64,000 nucleotides of DNA from Halomonas sp. Lineage in GTDB: Bacteria > Pseudomonadota > Gammaproteobacteria > Pseudomonadales > Halomonadaceae. Under the pieces are notes generated by a model, which saw only the letters and a list, made by a program, of their open reading frames with translations, was not told the DNA's origin and made no database searches. Position 1 is the first letter of the stretch, and the number at the start of each line of letters is the position of its first letter. The stretch lies in the NCBI RefSeq assembly GCF_017983445.1, contig NZ_JAGOBJ010000006.1, positions 62,001 through 126,000 on the forward strand, written 5' to 3'. Positions 9,791 through 17,966 of the stretch are shown here, in pieces. Made by a program: the position numbers and the translations under genes.

Positions 9791-10528
9791 TCAGACATCA
9801 ACGCGCTCAACCCAGGTTTCCCATGCTTCACCGTCAAGATCCACTACCCGGTAACCGGGTCTTGAGGCTTCATCAATGGTGAATGTTTCAGCACCCGGCA
9901 TAAACTGATCCGACATCGCCGGGCAACCATAAACGCCTACACGGCCGCCGCCCGCTAACTCAATGTGCTGGGCATACGCCTGGTGGGCGTGGCCGAACAG
10001 TACGATCTTGACCTGCGGGTAAGCGCTCAGTACCTGCCAAAACGCCTCCCGGTCCTGCAAACCGATAGCATCCATCCAGCTAGCGCCTACATCTACCGGC
10101 GGATGATGCATGGCGATAAGCACGGGTCGGTCGTCCTCTTCAAGTAGCGCGGACAACGTCATCAGCCGCTCGCTGCCCAGCTCTCCATGAGGTTGGCCTG
10201 CCACCTGTGTATTAAGCAGCAGCAGGCGCCACTGCTGCATATCAACCGCTTCGAGTAGCGGATGTTCGGCGCGCATCAGATCAACCTGGTCGTGATTGCC
10301 CGGCAGCCAAAACCACGGGCAGGGCAAACTCGCCAATACGTTGTTGGCAAGCGTGTACGACGCGGCGGTTTCGTCCTGGCTGACATCCCCCGTCAATACG
10401 ATGATATCCGGGCGCTCGGCAACCGCTGCCGCGAGAACGCGCTGAAAATGCAGCCACGGCACACCGGCGCGGGAGCGTGCATTGATATCAGCATACAAGT
10501 GGGCATCGGTTATCTGTACCAGCCGCAT
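9791..10528 (-). CDS. cpdA: 3',5'-cyclic-AMP phosphodiesterase
   Basis: Class III metallophosphoesterase that hydrolyses cAMP. In the 245-residue protein the metal-binding motifs are in order: DAH at 8-10, GDVSQDE, GNHDQ, MHHPPV and GHAHQAY. The start is set at the ATG at 10528 (MRLVQITDAHLY), which overlaps the stop of the upstream gene by one base (TAATG); a longer in-frame version would add 19 unrelated residues. The order nudF, DUF1249 gene, cpdA matches the E. coli arrangement near parE, which supports the assignment. Related phosphodiesterases can accept other substrates, so specificity is inferred. Confidence 0.9.
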   Translation of the reverse strand: MRLVQITDAHLYADINARSRAGVPWLHFQRVLAAAVAERPDIIVLTGDVSQDETAASYTLANNVLASLPCPWFWLPGNHDQVDLMRAEHPLLEAVDMQQWRLLLLNTQVAGQPHGELGSERLMTLSALLEEDDRPVLIAMHHPPVDVGASWMDAIGLQDREAFWQVLSAYPQVKIVLFGHAHQAYAQHIELAGGGRVGVYGCPAMSDQFMPGAETFTIDEASRPGYRVVDLDGEAWETWVERVDV

Positions 10529-10974
10529 TAACGCATCTCCGGTAAATCGTAGGCATGGCCATGCGATAGCCCGTGGGCCAACCACTCGCCTAAAAAGCGA
10601 TTAAGCTGAAGCTTTTCATCGGGCTGATGCATGCGCGCATTCGGATAGCGATAGCGGCCGCTGAAATGGCGCTCTCGCTGAAAATCGGTGACCTCTGCCA
10701 TACGCACATCATGGTAAAGATGCACCCGCATGCGCGGGCCTTCCATAATCGCATCCAAAGGTCCACTTTGAGTCACTTCGATCATGGTGGTGTAAGGGGC
10801 ATGCTCTAATACCGTGAGCTGCAAATCACCAAAATGCTGTTCATGGCTACTTAAAGCGATCTCGCGGCGTTGCCCGATCTCCATATCCCCAACCAGGCGC
10901 AATAAACGCAGATAGTTGGCGCTGCACTCCCCTTGGAGCGACTTTAAATCGGTGACATAGGCTGTTCTTGCCAT
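10528..10974 (-). CDS. YqiB-like protein, DUF1249 family
   Basis: A 148-residue cytosolic protein of unknown function that is conserved between nudF and cpdA in gammaproteobacteria. Recognisable features are the N-terminal YVTDLKSLQGECSANYLRLLRL and central TTMIEVTQ, MRVHLYHDVRMAEV and YRYPNARMHQPDEKLQLNRFLGEWLAHGL segments. The start at 10974 was chosen because it lies two bases after the nudF stop and gives the family N-terminus; a longer frame to 11112 lies inside nudF. It shares one base with cpdA, so all three genes are translationally linked. Confidence 0.85.
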   Translation of the reverse strand: MARTAYVTDLKSLQGECSANYLRLLRLVGDMEIGQRREIALSSHEQHFGDLQLTVLEHAPYTTMIEVTQSGPLDAIMEGPRMRVHLYHDVRMAEVTDFQRERHFSGRYRYPNARMHQPDEKLQLNRFLGEWLAHGLSHGHAYDLPEMR

Positions 10975-10976
10975 GC

Positions 10977-11651
10977 TCACTCCTCGTGGTTTTCGCTTGA
11001 GGTGAGGGCTCGCTGGGACGACGCGCGCAAGGAGGCGCGTTGGCCATTGAGCCAGTGCAGTCCTATCAAACACATGGCGTTGTCGAGTCTCCCCTGCGCC
11101 AAGAGTTCCCAAGCAGTAGGAAAAGACACCACATGAACGCGAATATCTTCATGCTCTTCATCAAGACCGTGGATACCGCTTACACCCTGCGTATCAACCA
11201 GCCCACAAAACAGCGTTACACGCTCATTGCAGGCCCCGGGGCTTGGGTAATAGGTATGAATCAGGGTTAACGGCCCTACTTTGCAGCCTGCTTCTTCCAG
11301 CGACTCACGCCTAGCAACATCTTCAAGCGACTCATCTTTATCAATCAGGCCCGCTACGAATTCAAGTTTCCAGGGGGAAACGGGGTCGTTTACTGCACCC
11401 GCGCGAAACTGCTCAACCAGCACCAGCGCATCGCGTGCGGGGTCATAAAGCACTACCCCCACCGCATCGTGTCGGCTATGCACTTCGCGATGCATGGGTT
11501 TGCTCCAGCCACCTTCAAAAAGGCGATGGCGAAGCTCCATCTTTTCAAGGCGAAAAAAACCCTCATAGAGCGTCTCGCGCTTGAGCAGCTCAACATCGTC
11601 AAGGCTCAGAAGCGGTGTGTTTAATGATACTTTTTCAACGCTGGACGCCAT
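10977..11651 (-). CDS. nudF: ADP-ribose pyrophosphatase
   Basis: Nudix hydrolase cleaving ADP-ribose to AMP and ribose-5-phosphate. The 224-residue protein has a complete Nudix box at 101-123 (GLIDKDESLEDVARRESLEE followed by AGC), preceded by WKLEFVAG and followed by YYPSPGACNERVTLFCG, the pattern of the NudF subgroup. It is the first gene of the nudF, DUF1249, cpdA operon. The upstream gap (11652-11725) contains nested inverted repeats, CCCGGT/ACCGGG enclosing TGATAA/TTATCA, of unknown role. Confidence 0.92.
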   Translation of the reverse strand: MASSVEKVSLNTPLLSLDDVELLKRETLYEGFFRLEKMELRHRLFEGGWSKPMHREVHSRHDAVGVVLYDPARDALVLVEQFRAGAVNDPVSPWKLEFVAGLIDKDESLEDVARRESLEEAGCKVGPLTLIHTYYPSPGACNERVTLFCGLVDTQGVSGIHGLDEEHEDIRVHVVSFPTAWELLAQGRLDNAMCLIGLHWLNGQRASLRASSQRALTSSENHEE

Positions 11652-11725
11652 GAGGCACTCCCGGTGATAACAATCGTTCTATTATCAGTGCTTGCTACCG
11701 GGAATGCCAATCTGGTCAGGAGGGA

Positions 11726-12370
11726 TTATAGACGGCTCAACATGGCCTGGGCATCGCGGCGCAGCGCTTCGTCAGAAAGCTCGCGCTGGACACGCGGGGT
11801 GCCGTTTACCGCACGTTCGGCGTGTTCGCGGGCAGCATCGGTATCGCCTTCATCAAGCAAGAACTCGGCGTAGTAGTAGTTGACATCGATGCCGTCAGGG
11901 CGAACCTCGACGGCGCGCTGGAACATTTGCCGGGCTTTATCGCTGCTGCCAAAACTGATCGGGCGCCCCGGCACGTTGTCGTAAAGCGCGCCCAGCGTGA
12001 CGTACGCAGAACCGTTGCCACCTTCGGGGTCGAGGGAAATGGCCCGCTCAAGCACATCGCGTGCATCACCAGCTACACCCAATGCGCCAAACCCACCACG
12101 TTCACGCGCATAAGAGGCCAGAATAATTCCTTGCCAGACCAACAGGTCAGCCTGATCAGGGTTCGCATTTACCAGGGTAGCTGCTTCATCCGCCAGGGTT
12201 TTAAGGGTGCTTTCACGCTGGTTGTCAGGCAGATCGCTCATCGTATGTTCCCAGCGATTCTTCAGCGAGAAAAGCTCGCTCTCGTAGCCAAAGGCCGTTG
12301 CCGAGGCAAGCGCCAGCGCACCGCTGAGGGCGGTGGCAATCAGTAAACGTGAAACGGGTATGGCGCGCAT
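11726..12370 (-). CDS. exported TPR protein, TatT-like
   Basis: 214 residues with an N-terminal signal peptide (RLLIATALSGALALASATAFG) and tetratricopeptide-like helical repeats. The segment ASYARERGG, then ALERAISLDPEGGNGSAYVTLGALYDNVPGRP-like sequence and ISFGSSDKARQMFQRAVEVRPDG resemble the TatT/TRAP-associated periplasmic TPR family. No lipobox Cys is evident. The start at 12370 follows CCAGGAGACTGTC, a good ribosome binding site; an upstream extension to 12496 is not protein-like. It is monocistronic and divergent from greB. A role in transport or envelope assembly is only a guess. Confidence 0.7.
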   Translation of the reverse strand: MRAIPVSRLLIATALSGALALASATAFGYESELFSLKNRWEHTMSDLPDNQRESTLKTLADEAATLVNANPDQADLLVWQGIILASYARERGGFGALGVAGDARDVLERAISLDPEGGNGSAYVTLGALYDNVPGRPISFGSSDKARQMFQRAVEVRPDGIDVNYYYAEFLLDEGDTDAAREHAERAVNGTPRVQRELSDEALRRDAQAMLSRL

Positions 12371-12539
12371 GACAGTCTCCTGGATTATTTTTATCAGCGT
12401 AACGTTTAAGGGGTAAATCGCCCACCTCGACAATGTAACGAACGTTTGAATGATTCGCCAGTCACCCTTTGCCGTATTCAGCTTTGCCCGTAACACATGG
12501 GCTCACGTAAGCTAACGGATTGACCAGGAGAGCATTCAC

Positions 12540-13070
12540 ATGAAAGGCCGCAATATGACCCGCTGGCGCGACCCGGCCAAGGACCCGCGCCAAGAACCCA
12601 AGAGCAACCTGATCACGGCAGAAGGCGCTGCCCGCCTACGCGGCATTCTGGATCATTTGTCGCGCGTAAAGCGACCCGCACTTTCCGCCAAGGTAGGCGA
12701 AGCCGCCGCGCTGGGCGATCGTAGCGAAAACGCTGATTACACCTATAACAAGAAAGAGCTGAACCGCGTCATTGCAAGAATTCGTTACCTGACAATACGC
12801 CTGGATGAACTGCAGGTGGTCGACCGGCTACCGGCGAATCTTGATAAGATATTCTTCGGCGCCTTTGTCGGTTTGGAGGATGAAGAGGGAGAAGCGCTTC
12901 AACTACGCATTGTGGGTCACGACGAGATCGATACCCAAAAGCGCTGGATCAGCATCGATGCGCCAATGGCCAAAGCGCTTCTCGGCAAGCAGGTCGATGA
13001 CGATGTAAAGGTGCTTACCCCCAATGGCGAAGTGCTCTACACCGTGACCGGCATCCGTTATACCGGTTAA
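12540..13070 (+). CDS. greB: transcription elongation factor GreB
   Basis: Secondary-channel factor that stimulates RNA cleavage by backtracked RNA polymerase. The 176-residue protein has the N-terminal coiled coil with the acidic tip LGDRSENADYTYNKKELNRVIARIRYL and the C-terminal FKBP-like domain (VGLEDEEGEALQLRIVG, ISIDAPMAKALLGKQVDDDV). The basic N-terminus and length favour GreB over GreA. A CAGGAGAG element lies ahead of the ATG at 12540. It converges on the SIMPL-domain gene with the ends overlapping by four bases. Confidence 0.92.
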   Translation: MKGRNMTRWRDPAKDPRQEPKSNLITAEGAARLRGILDHLSRVKRPALSAKVGEAAALGDRSENADYTYNKKELNRVIARIRYLTIRLDELQVVDRLPANLDKIFFGAFVGLEDEEGEALQLRIVGHDEIDTQKRWISIDAPMAKALLGKQVDDDVKVLTPNGEVLYTVTGIRYTG

Positions 13071-13795
13071 TCCTTTAATGCATAGTCGATAGTGGTCACC
13101 ACACGAACTCGCTTGATATTGGGCGTATAGCTGTCTAGATCCTCGATAGAAAAATACCCCTGCGTCGCCTGGCGTATCTGGCCCACCTGACTTCCCGAGT
13201 CTTCAGCAAATTGCTGGGCGGCATTGCGTGCATCGGCAGTGGCCTCGGCAATCATTTCAGGCTTGATCGCATCCAGCCCGGTAAACAGAAACTCGGTTTG
13301 ATACTCGTAGCCTGGCGAGAGTAAAACACCCTGGCGCACTAATGAGGTTGTACTGGGGATGGCCTGCATCACCCCCTCCACATCCGGCGAGCGCAGCAGA
13401 AGTTTGGCTTCTGCGCGGTAGCGCTCATCAGGACGCTGCCCGCCATACAGGTTACTGAACTGATCGGTAATCCTGGGTGGCGTGGTACTGATATGCTCAG
13501 GAGCAAACCCCTGGGCTTCCAGAAAGCGGCGAATGGCCTGATCGTTATTGGAAAGCAGCTCTTCCAGGTCACTTAAACTGTTGGCGCTGACGCTGTAGTT
13601 AAACGGCCATAGCACCAGATCTGCCGCCACTTCGCGCTCAGCCAGCCCACGAACCGTGACATTGCGCGACGACTGCTGCCATACCTCAGCCGCCTGCTTG
13701 ATGTAGCTTCCGCCCCCCACCAATCCCACTGCCAGCAGGCCACCCAGTACAACAGCACTGCCTAACATGACGATATTTCTGCTGTTTCTAACCAT
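13067..13795 (-). CDS. SIMPL-domain (DUF541) envelope protein
   Basis: 242 residues with an N-terminal membrane anchor or signal (NIVMLGSAVVLGGLLAVGLVGGGSYI) and a SIMPL/DUF541 domain starting at NVTVRGLAEREVAADLVLWPFNYSVSA. Proteins of this family are periplasmic or membrane-attached and poorly understood. I favour the ATG at 13795 (MVRNSRN), which has a GGGGTGG element upstream; a TTG-initiated extension to 13831 is possible. Its 3' end overlaps greB by four bases on the opposite strand. Confidence 0.8.
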   Translation of the reverse strand: MVRNSRNIVMLGSAVVLGGLLAVGLVGGGSYIKQAAEVWQQSSRNVTVRGLAEREVAADLVLWPFNYSVSANSLSDLEELLSNNDQAIRRFLEAQGFAPEHISTTPPRITDQFSNLYGGQRPDERYRAEAKLLLRSPDVEGVMQAIPSTTSLVRQGVLLSPGYEYQTEFLFTGLDAIKPEMIAEATADARNAAQQFAEDSGSQVGQIRQATQGYFSIEDLDSYTPNIKRVRVVTTIDYALKD

Positions 13796-13880
13796 TACGG
13801 CCACCCCGCACAATTTCATTAAATTGCCCAATGCTCATCAACATCATAGAGGTGAAACGTTAGTACGTCGGTAGCCGAAT

Positions 13881-13928
13881 GTGGCAAGTGTGAGGAAATA
13901 TTGAGTTGATCTTTCTCACCCTTGCCAC
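13881..13928. other. stem-loop downstream of the first TRAP operon
   Basis: Inverted repeat GTGGCAAGTGTGAG (13881-13894) and CTCACCCTTGCCAC (13915-13928), 13 of 14 positions paired, with a 20-base loop. It lies 25-70 bases beyond the dctM stop and could mark the operon's 3' end, although no T-run follows. Confidence 0.45.
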
Positions 13929-13952
13929 TGCCTTGCATAGAAACCACCGCGA

Positions 13953-15236
13953 TTAAAAGACCAGCGTAGGCAGCATCAATGAAAGTGCCGGGATAAAGGT
14001 TACCAGCAGCAGAATGCCTACCATTACCAGCCAGAAAGGTATGACGGCGCGAATGAAGGATGAAATATTAATACCTGTGATGCTACAGGTAGTAAACATC
14101 ACCGTGCCTAATGGGGGCGTAATCGTGCCAATCGTGGCATTGATAATGAAAATGATCCCAAAGTGAACGGGATCGATACCAAACTGAGCGGCTACCGGCG
14201 CCAGCAGCGGTGAGAGCACGATCAAAATGGCATTCCCTTCCAGAAACATGCCCAAGATCAATAACAATAAGTTGGCTAATAACAGGAAGGCGATAGCACT
14301 GCCAACCTGAGTAGACAGCATCATCGCGATCTCCTGAGGAATCTGCTCCCAGGTAAGAAAGCGTGCAAAACCTGATGCTACGGCAATGATGAAAAGCACG
14401 TTAACGGATGCCAAGAGTGATTCATTGGTCGCCAGCGCTATCGTCTTGGGGGTCATCTGCTTATAAATGAAAACCCCCACGATGAGCGCATAAAGCACCG
14501 CGATAGCCCCCGCCTCTGTTGGCGTAAATACACCGATGCGGATACCGCCAATAACGACCAGAGGTAGCATCAAGGCGATAATGCCGGCACGCGTCACGCT
14601 GATCCACTCCGTACGCGCTACTTTCGCCCGCTGGGGTGGTTGATAGCCATAACGCCGACACAGAAAGGACACCAGCACCATCAGGCTGATTGCCATCAAC
14701 ACACCAGGAACCACACCGGCAAGAAAAAGTCGTCCAATCGAGACATTATTGACGTAGCCATACACGATCAAAGCAATGCCGGGCGGAATAGTCGAGGTAA
14801 TAAGTGACGAAGCGGCCGTTACCGCACTAGAAAAAGGTACGGGATAACCCTTGGCCGTCATGCTCGGCACCAACAGCTTGGCATTCATGGCGGCATCGGC
14901 AATGTTAGAACCGGACAGCCCACCCATGAAAGTACTCAGCAACACATTGGCTTGTGCTAATCCACCATGCATACGGCGCGTCAGCAATTCAGCAAGCTTC
15001 AGCAGCCGGTCGGTTATGCCTGAATAGTTCATGAACACACCCGCCATAATGAAAAAAGGAATGGCGAGTAAAGAAACCGACTCCAGACCACCGGCCAGAC
15101 GCTGAATAAGCAGCATCATGGGCTGGTCAGCCCCTACGATGAAATAGAGAAACGTCGAAAAGAACAGTGCAAACGCAACAGGTGTACCCAATAGAAACAG
15201 TAAAAACAGTGCGCCAAGCGCAATACTGACAGCCAT
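13953..15236 (-). CDS. dctM: TRAP transporter large permease (DctM family), locus 2
   Basis: Large membrane subunit of a tripartite ATP-independent periplasmic transporter, catalysing sodium-coupled uptake of a small organic acid. The 427-residue protein is built of about 12-14 hydrophobic segments, with family signatures such as IPFFIMAGVFMNYSGITDRLL, the Gly-rich FMGGLSGSNIADAAMNAKLLVPSM, and PPGIALIVYG. It is the last gene of an operon with dctQ and dctP just upstream and the sugar-acid enzymes before them, so its substrate is probably an aldonate or uronate. A GGAG-type site precedes the ATG. Confidence 0.93.
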   Translation of the reverse strand: MAVSIALGALFLLFLLGTPVAFALFFSTFLYFIVGADQPMMLLIQRLAGGLESVSLLAIPFFIMAGVFMNYSGITDRLLKLAELLTRRMHGGLAQANVLLSTFMGGLSGSNIADAAMNAKLLVPSMTAKGYPVPFSSAVTAASSLITSTIPPGIALIVYGYVNNVSIGRLFLAGVVPGVLMAISLMVLVSFLCRRYGYQPPQRAKVARTEWISVTRAGIIALMLPLVVIGGIRIGVFTPTEAGAIAVLYALIVGVFIYKQMTPKTIALATNESLLASVNVLFIIAVASGFARFLTWEQIPQEIAMMLSTQVGSAIAFLLLANLLLLILGMFLEGNAILIVLSPLLAPVAAQFGIDPVHFGIIFIINATIGTITPPLGTVMFTTCSITGINISSFIRAVIPFWLVMVGILLLVTFIPALSLMLPTLVF

Positions 15237-15247
15237 GTGGTTAACTC

Positions 15248-15721
15248 CTAAGGTGAATGTTGCCGAACCAGCCGCACCACACAGTGATAAATCATTACCA
15301 CTGCACTAACGGGGATCGCCACATGAATCCAGTAATAGGGAATTTGCAGCATCGGTGTACTGCGATACGCTGAATAGCTGAGTAGCTCAGTACCCCAATA
15401 AAGCATTACCGCCGCACTCACTAAAATGATGCCCACACTGAATATTTGCTCGTTCCAATGCGCCAATCTTGGTGGGAGCTTATCGGTCACAAAACTAATG
15501 AACACATGCTCTCTGCGGCGCACCAGAGCGCTGGCGCCCAGGAATGAGGCCCACACCAAAAGCATTTGAAGAATCTCTTCCGTCCAGGCCAAGGGGCTGT
15601 TAAACAAATAGCGCATGAATATATTGCTAATCGCCACCAGGAAGAGCGCAAAAATGGCGGCGGTCGCGATGACTTCATCAAGACGCATGAATCGATCTAG
15701 CCACGTGAAGATACGCTGCAT
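15248..15721 (-). CDS. dctQ: TRAP transporter small permease (DctQ family), locus 2
   Basis: Small four-helix membrane subunit of the TRAP transporter (157 residues). Hydrophobic segments are AIFALFLVAISNIFMRYLF, LLVWASFLGASALV, IFSVGIILVSAAVMLYWG and the C-terminal VAIPVSAVVMIYHCVV; the SPLAWTEEILQMLLVW motif is typical of DctQ. I prefer the ATG at 15721 because GAGGTG lies about eight bases upstream; a GTG at 15730 would add three residues. A long hairpin separates it from dctP. Confidence 0.9.
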   Translation of the reverse strand: MQRIFTWLDRFMRLDEVIATAAIFALFLVAISNIFMRYLFNSPLAWTEEILQMLLVWASFLGASALVRRREHVFISFVTDKLPPRLAHWNEQIFSVGIILVSAAVMLYWGTELLSYSAYRSTPMLQIPYYWIHVAIPVSAVVMIYHCVVRLVRQHSP

Positions 15722-15738
15722 ATCAGACACCTCAACTT

Positions 15739-15762
15739 GGTTCCCCGGCTAGCCGGGGAACC
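15739..15762. other. perfect palindrome between dctP and dctQ (locus 2)
   Basis: 24-bp perfect palindrome with arms GGTTCCCCGGCT and AGCCGGGGAACC in the 58-base gap between dctP and dctQ. As RNA it would form a GC-rich hairpin just after the dctP stop, the expected position of an element that stabilises the binding-protein message or reduces read-through into the permease genes. Confidence 0.7.
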
Positions 15763-15779
15763 ATGCGATCACAGGATGA

Positions 15780-16766
15780 TCAGCCGTTAATGATTTCGTA
15801 AACCTTGTCGTACAGACCATCGCTCCACTGAGGAAACGCAGATGGGATCTGCTGTGCCGCCCGCTCGCGGAAAGGCGCGATATCAACTTCATGAATTTCC
15901 ACGCCTTCACTACGTAAACTCTCTAATGCCTGCTCGCTGTTATCTGCGACCAGTTCAGAGAGATACTCTGCCATCTGCTGGCCGGTATCCGTCATGATCT
16001 GCTGCTGCTCTTCACTGAGCTGATCCCAAAAAGACTTCCCGGTCACGAAAGGCGCCACGGTATGCATATGAGACGTCAAGCTAAGATGTTTAACCACCTC
16101 GTGGAACTTGCCCCCGTAAAGTACCGCTGCTGGGTTCTCGACGCCGTCGACTATCCCTTGCGCCAGCGCAGGATAAACATCACCCAGTGACATCGGCGTG
16201 GGTGTTGCTCCCATGGCACGTATCGCTTCCACATACATTTGCGAGTTTTGAACGCGGATACGCATTCCATCGAGGTCAGCAGGGCTGCTGACGGGCTCGC
16301 GTGACAGCAGGTGGCGTGCACCATATACCGCATTTGGGATAACGATGTGGTAGCCAGACCCGTCTACCTTTTCCATTTGCTCAGCAAACCACTCCGAATC
16401 AAAAACCTTGAGTTTCGACTCAAAGTCTTCACTCAGATAAGGCGCGTCCAATACCGCAAGATCGGGAACTGAATCGAGAAAGTTACTGTAAGCAGTAATC
16501 GAGATAATCGGCGCACCAAAGCGTGCCTGTTCCATTACCTCCGTTTCCGAACCCAGCTGGCTTGCCGGAAACGCTTTCAGCTCCAGCTCGCCATTGCTCG
16601 CCTCACTCACCCATTCGGCCCACTGCTTAACGGCTACATCCACCGGCTCGCCGGGCTGGTTGCCGTACGCAATGCGGATTTCAGTGCTGGCTTGAGCAGT
16701 CGTGGCAACGCCAAGCGTCGTAACAGTCGCAAGCGTGATAGCGATAGACAGTTTATTCAGGCGCAT
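15780..16766 (-). CDS. dctP: TRAP transporter substrate-binding protein (DctP family), locus 2
   Basis: Periplasmic solute receptor, 328 residues, with a cleavable signal peptide (KLSIAITLATVTTLGVATTAQA). The DctP fold signature is present: FPASQLGSETEVMEQARFGAP, and the carboxylate-binding region MRIRVQNSQMYVEAIRAMGATPTPM, including the Arg that normally pairs with the substrate carboxylate. Good ribosome binding site AAGGAG. It follows the UxaB-like gene by 48 bases, so the ligand is most likely the sugar acid degraded by the upstream enzymes. The exact ligand cannot be read from sequence. Confidence 0.92.
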   Translation of the reverse strand: MRLNKLSIAITLATVTTLGVATTAQASTEIRIAYGNQPGEPVDVAVKQWAEWVSEASNGELELKAFPASQLGSETEVMEQARFGAPIISITAYSNFLDSVPDLAVLDAPYLSEDFESKLKVFDSEWFAEQMEKVDGSGYHIVIPNAVYGARHLLSREPVSSPADLDGMRIRVQNSQMYVEAIRAMGATPTPMSLGDVYPALAQGIVDGVENPAAVLYGGKFHEVVKHLSLTSHMHTVAPFVTGKSFWDQLSEEQQQIMTDTGQQMAEYLSELVADNSEQALESLRSEGVEIHEVDIAPFRERAAQQIPSAFPQWSDGLYDKVYEIING

Positions 16767-16814
16767 TTAGCACTCCTTTTTTTCTTGTGTTTAATCGTAG
16801 GGTTAGGGTCTGCT

Positions 16815-17966
16815 TTAAAGCAGTGTTGTTTTATCGTTAATGTTTGGTACTGCTGTTCGTTTAAGCGCCTCACTAAGCCCAGGTGTGGGTATTGCGTAGT
16901 TTTCTGCCATACACACCACTGGTTTTAAACGGCGATTAAGCTTGTCGCTGTGGTACTGAGCAATATCTTCTAGAGGGTGATTCAAGAAAGGATTATCAAA
17001 ACGTTCCAACGTGCTCTGCCAGTAGGCGTTTAAATCCATATCCGGTAATTCAAGAGCCAGGACAGGCAATACTTCGTTCTCCATCACCTCACTGAGTGCC
17101 TTGCGCAGCGTTGGCTCTCGCATGGCTTCTCTTACGTAGGTAATGGAATCGGTCAACTCAAGCTTCAGCCACTGATCAACCAGATACGTATGCGCCAGAT
17201 TAAGAATATGCAGCTTGCGTAACTCATAAGGCTGTAACGAACTTACGACCTCAATGGCAGGATGCTCAAAGGGCATCGTCAGGCCTGGCGTCTGCTGAAC
17301 GGCCCAGAGCCCATAAGGCTCAGCAACGGCGCCAACCGGCTCAAGCGGCGCCGAGACGATGCGATCTACCAGCGTATTGACCCAGCAGCACTCGACATCC
17401 AGCCAAGCACTGAAATGAGCATCGTGGTAGTCCTGGCGCGCTAGCCTGGAAACAATTTCCTTGAGCACTTGACCGTTGCTGCCGATCAATTCGCAGGGCA
17501 GCAGCGTAAGACCTGGACGCCCAGCCTTGAAGCGTGCATATAGAAGCTTGGTCAACTTGCCTGGAAAGCTTTCGGGAACAGCGGCAAGACTAGTATCACC
17601 GGTCACGTCGTAACCGCTATCGCCCGTATTAGAAACCACCCAACGAGCTGTCTGAATAAAGTGACGCTCCAATGCTTCCCAGTCGTCTTGTGCCACAAGG
17701 CAGCCAGCGACACTGCTAATAGAAAGCTGCTCCTCAACGGGAACACCATTATGCAATCCCTTAATATGTAGCGGATAGCTATCCTGCTGAGCCAGCGCAA
17801 CTGCCTTGGCTTTGCCTTCAGAGCGCGCGGAAGTCTGCACCACAAGTACCGCTTCACGGCTGTTTCCCTCTGCTAGAGCGACGCTTGCAAAGGCAGCGAC
17901 GTGGCCGAGTAAAAAACGGCTAGTACCGAACTGAACAATGCTTGCCTGCGAGAGAGGCTGCCTCAC
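16815..17966 (-). CDS. mannitol-dehydrogenase-family oxidoreductase, UxaB-like (tagaturonate/mannonate reductase)
   Basis: NAD-dependent polyol/hexonate dehydrogenase of the long-chain mannitol dehydrogenase family. The Rossmann start VQFGTSRFLLGH, the NTGDSGYDVT segment, LLPCELIGSNG and the catalytic Lys-x4-Asn-x2-His pattern (KLHILNLAH) are intact. At 383 residues it is about 100 shorter than E. coli UxaB or UxuB, so it is a compact version. Next to a UxaA homologue the natural reading is D-tagaturonate to D-altronate. It starts at a GTG that overlaps the uxaA stop (GTGA), with AGGAG upstream. Substrate is inferred from neighbours. Confidence 0.78.
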   Translation of the reverse strand: MRQPLSQASIVQFGTSRFLLGHVAAFASVALAEGNSREAVLVVQTSARSEGKAKAVALAQQDSYPLHIKGLHNGVPVEEQLSISSVAGCLVAQDDWEALERHFIQTARWVVSNTGDSGYDVTGDTSLAAVPESFPGKLTKLLYARFKAGRPGLTLLPCELIGSNGQVLKEIVSRLARQDYHDAHFSAWLDVECCWVNTLVDRIVSAPLEPVGAVAEPYGLWAVQQTPGLTMPFEHPAIEVVSSLQPYELRKLHILNLAHTYLVDQWLKLELTDSITYVREAMREPTLRKALSEVMENEVLPVLALELPDMDLNAYWQSTLERFDNPFLNHPLEDIAQYHSDKLNRRLKPVVCMAENYAIPTPGLSEALKRTAVPNINDKTTLL

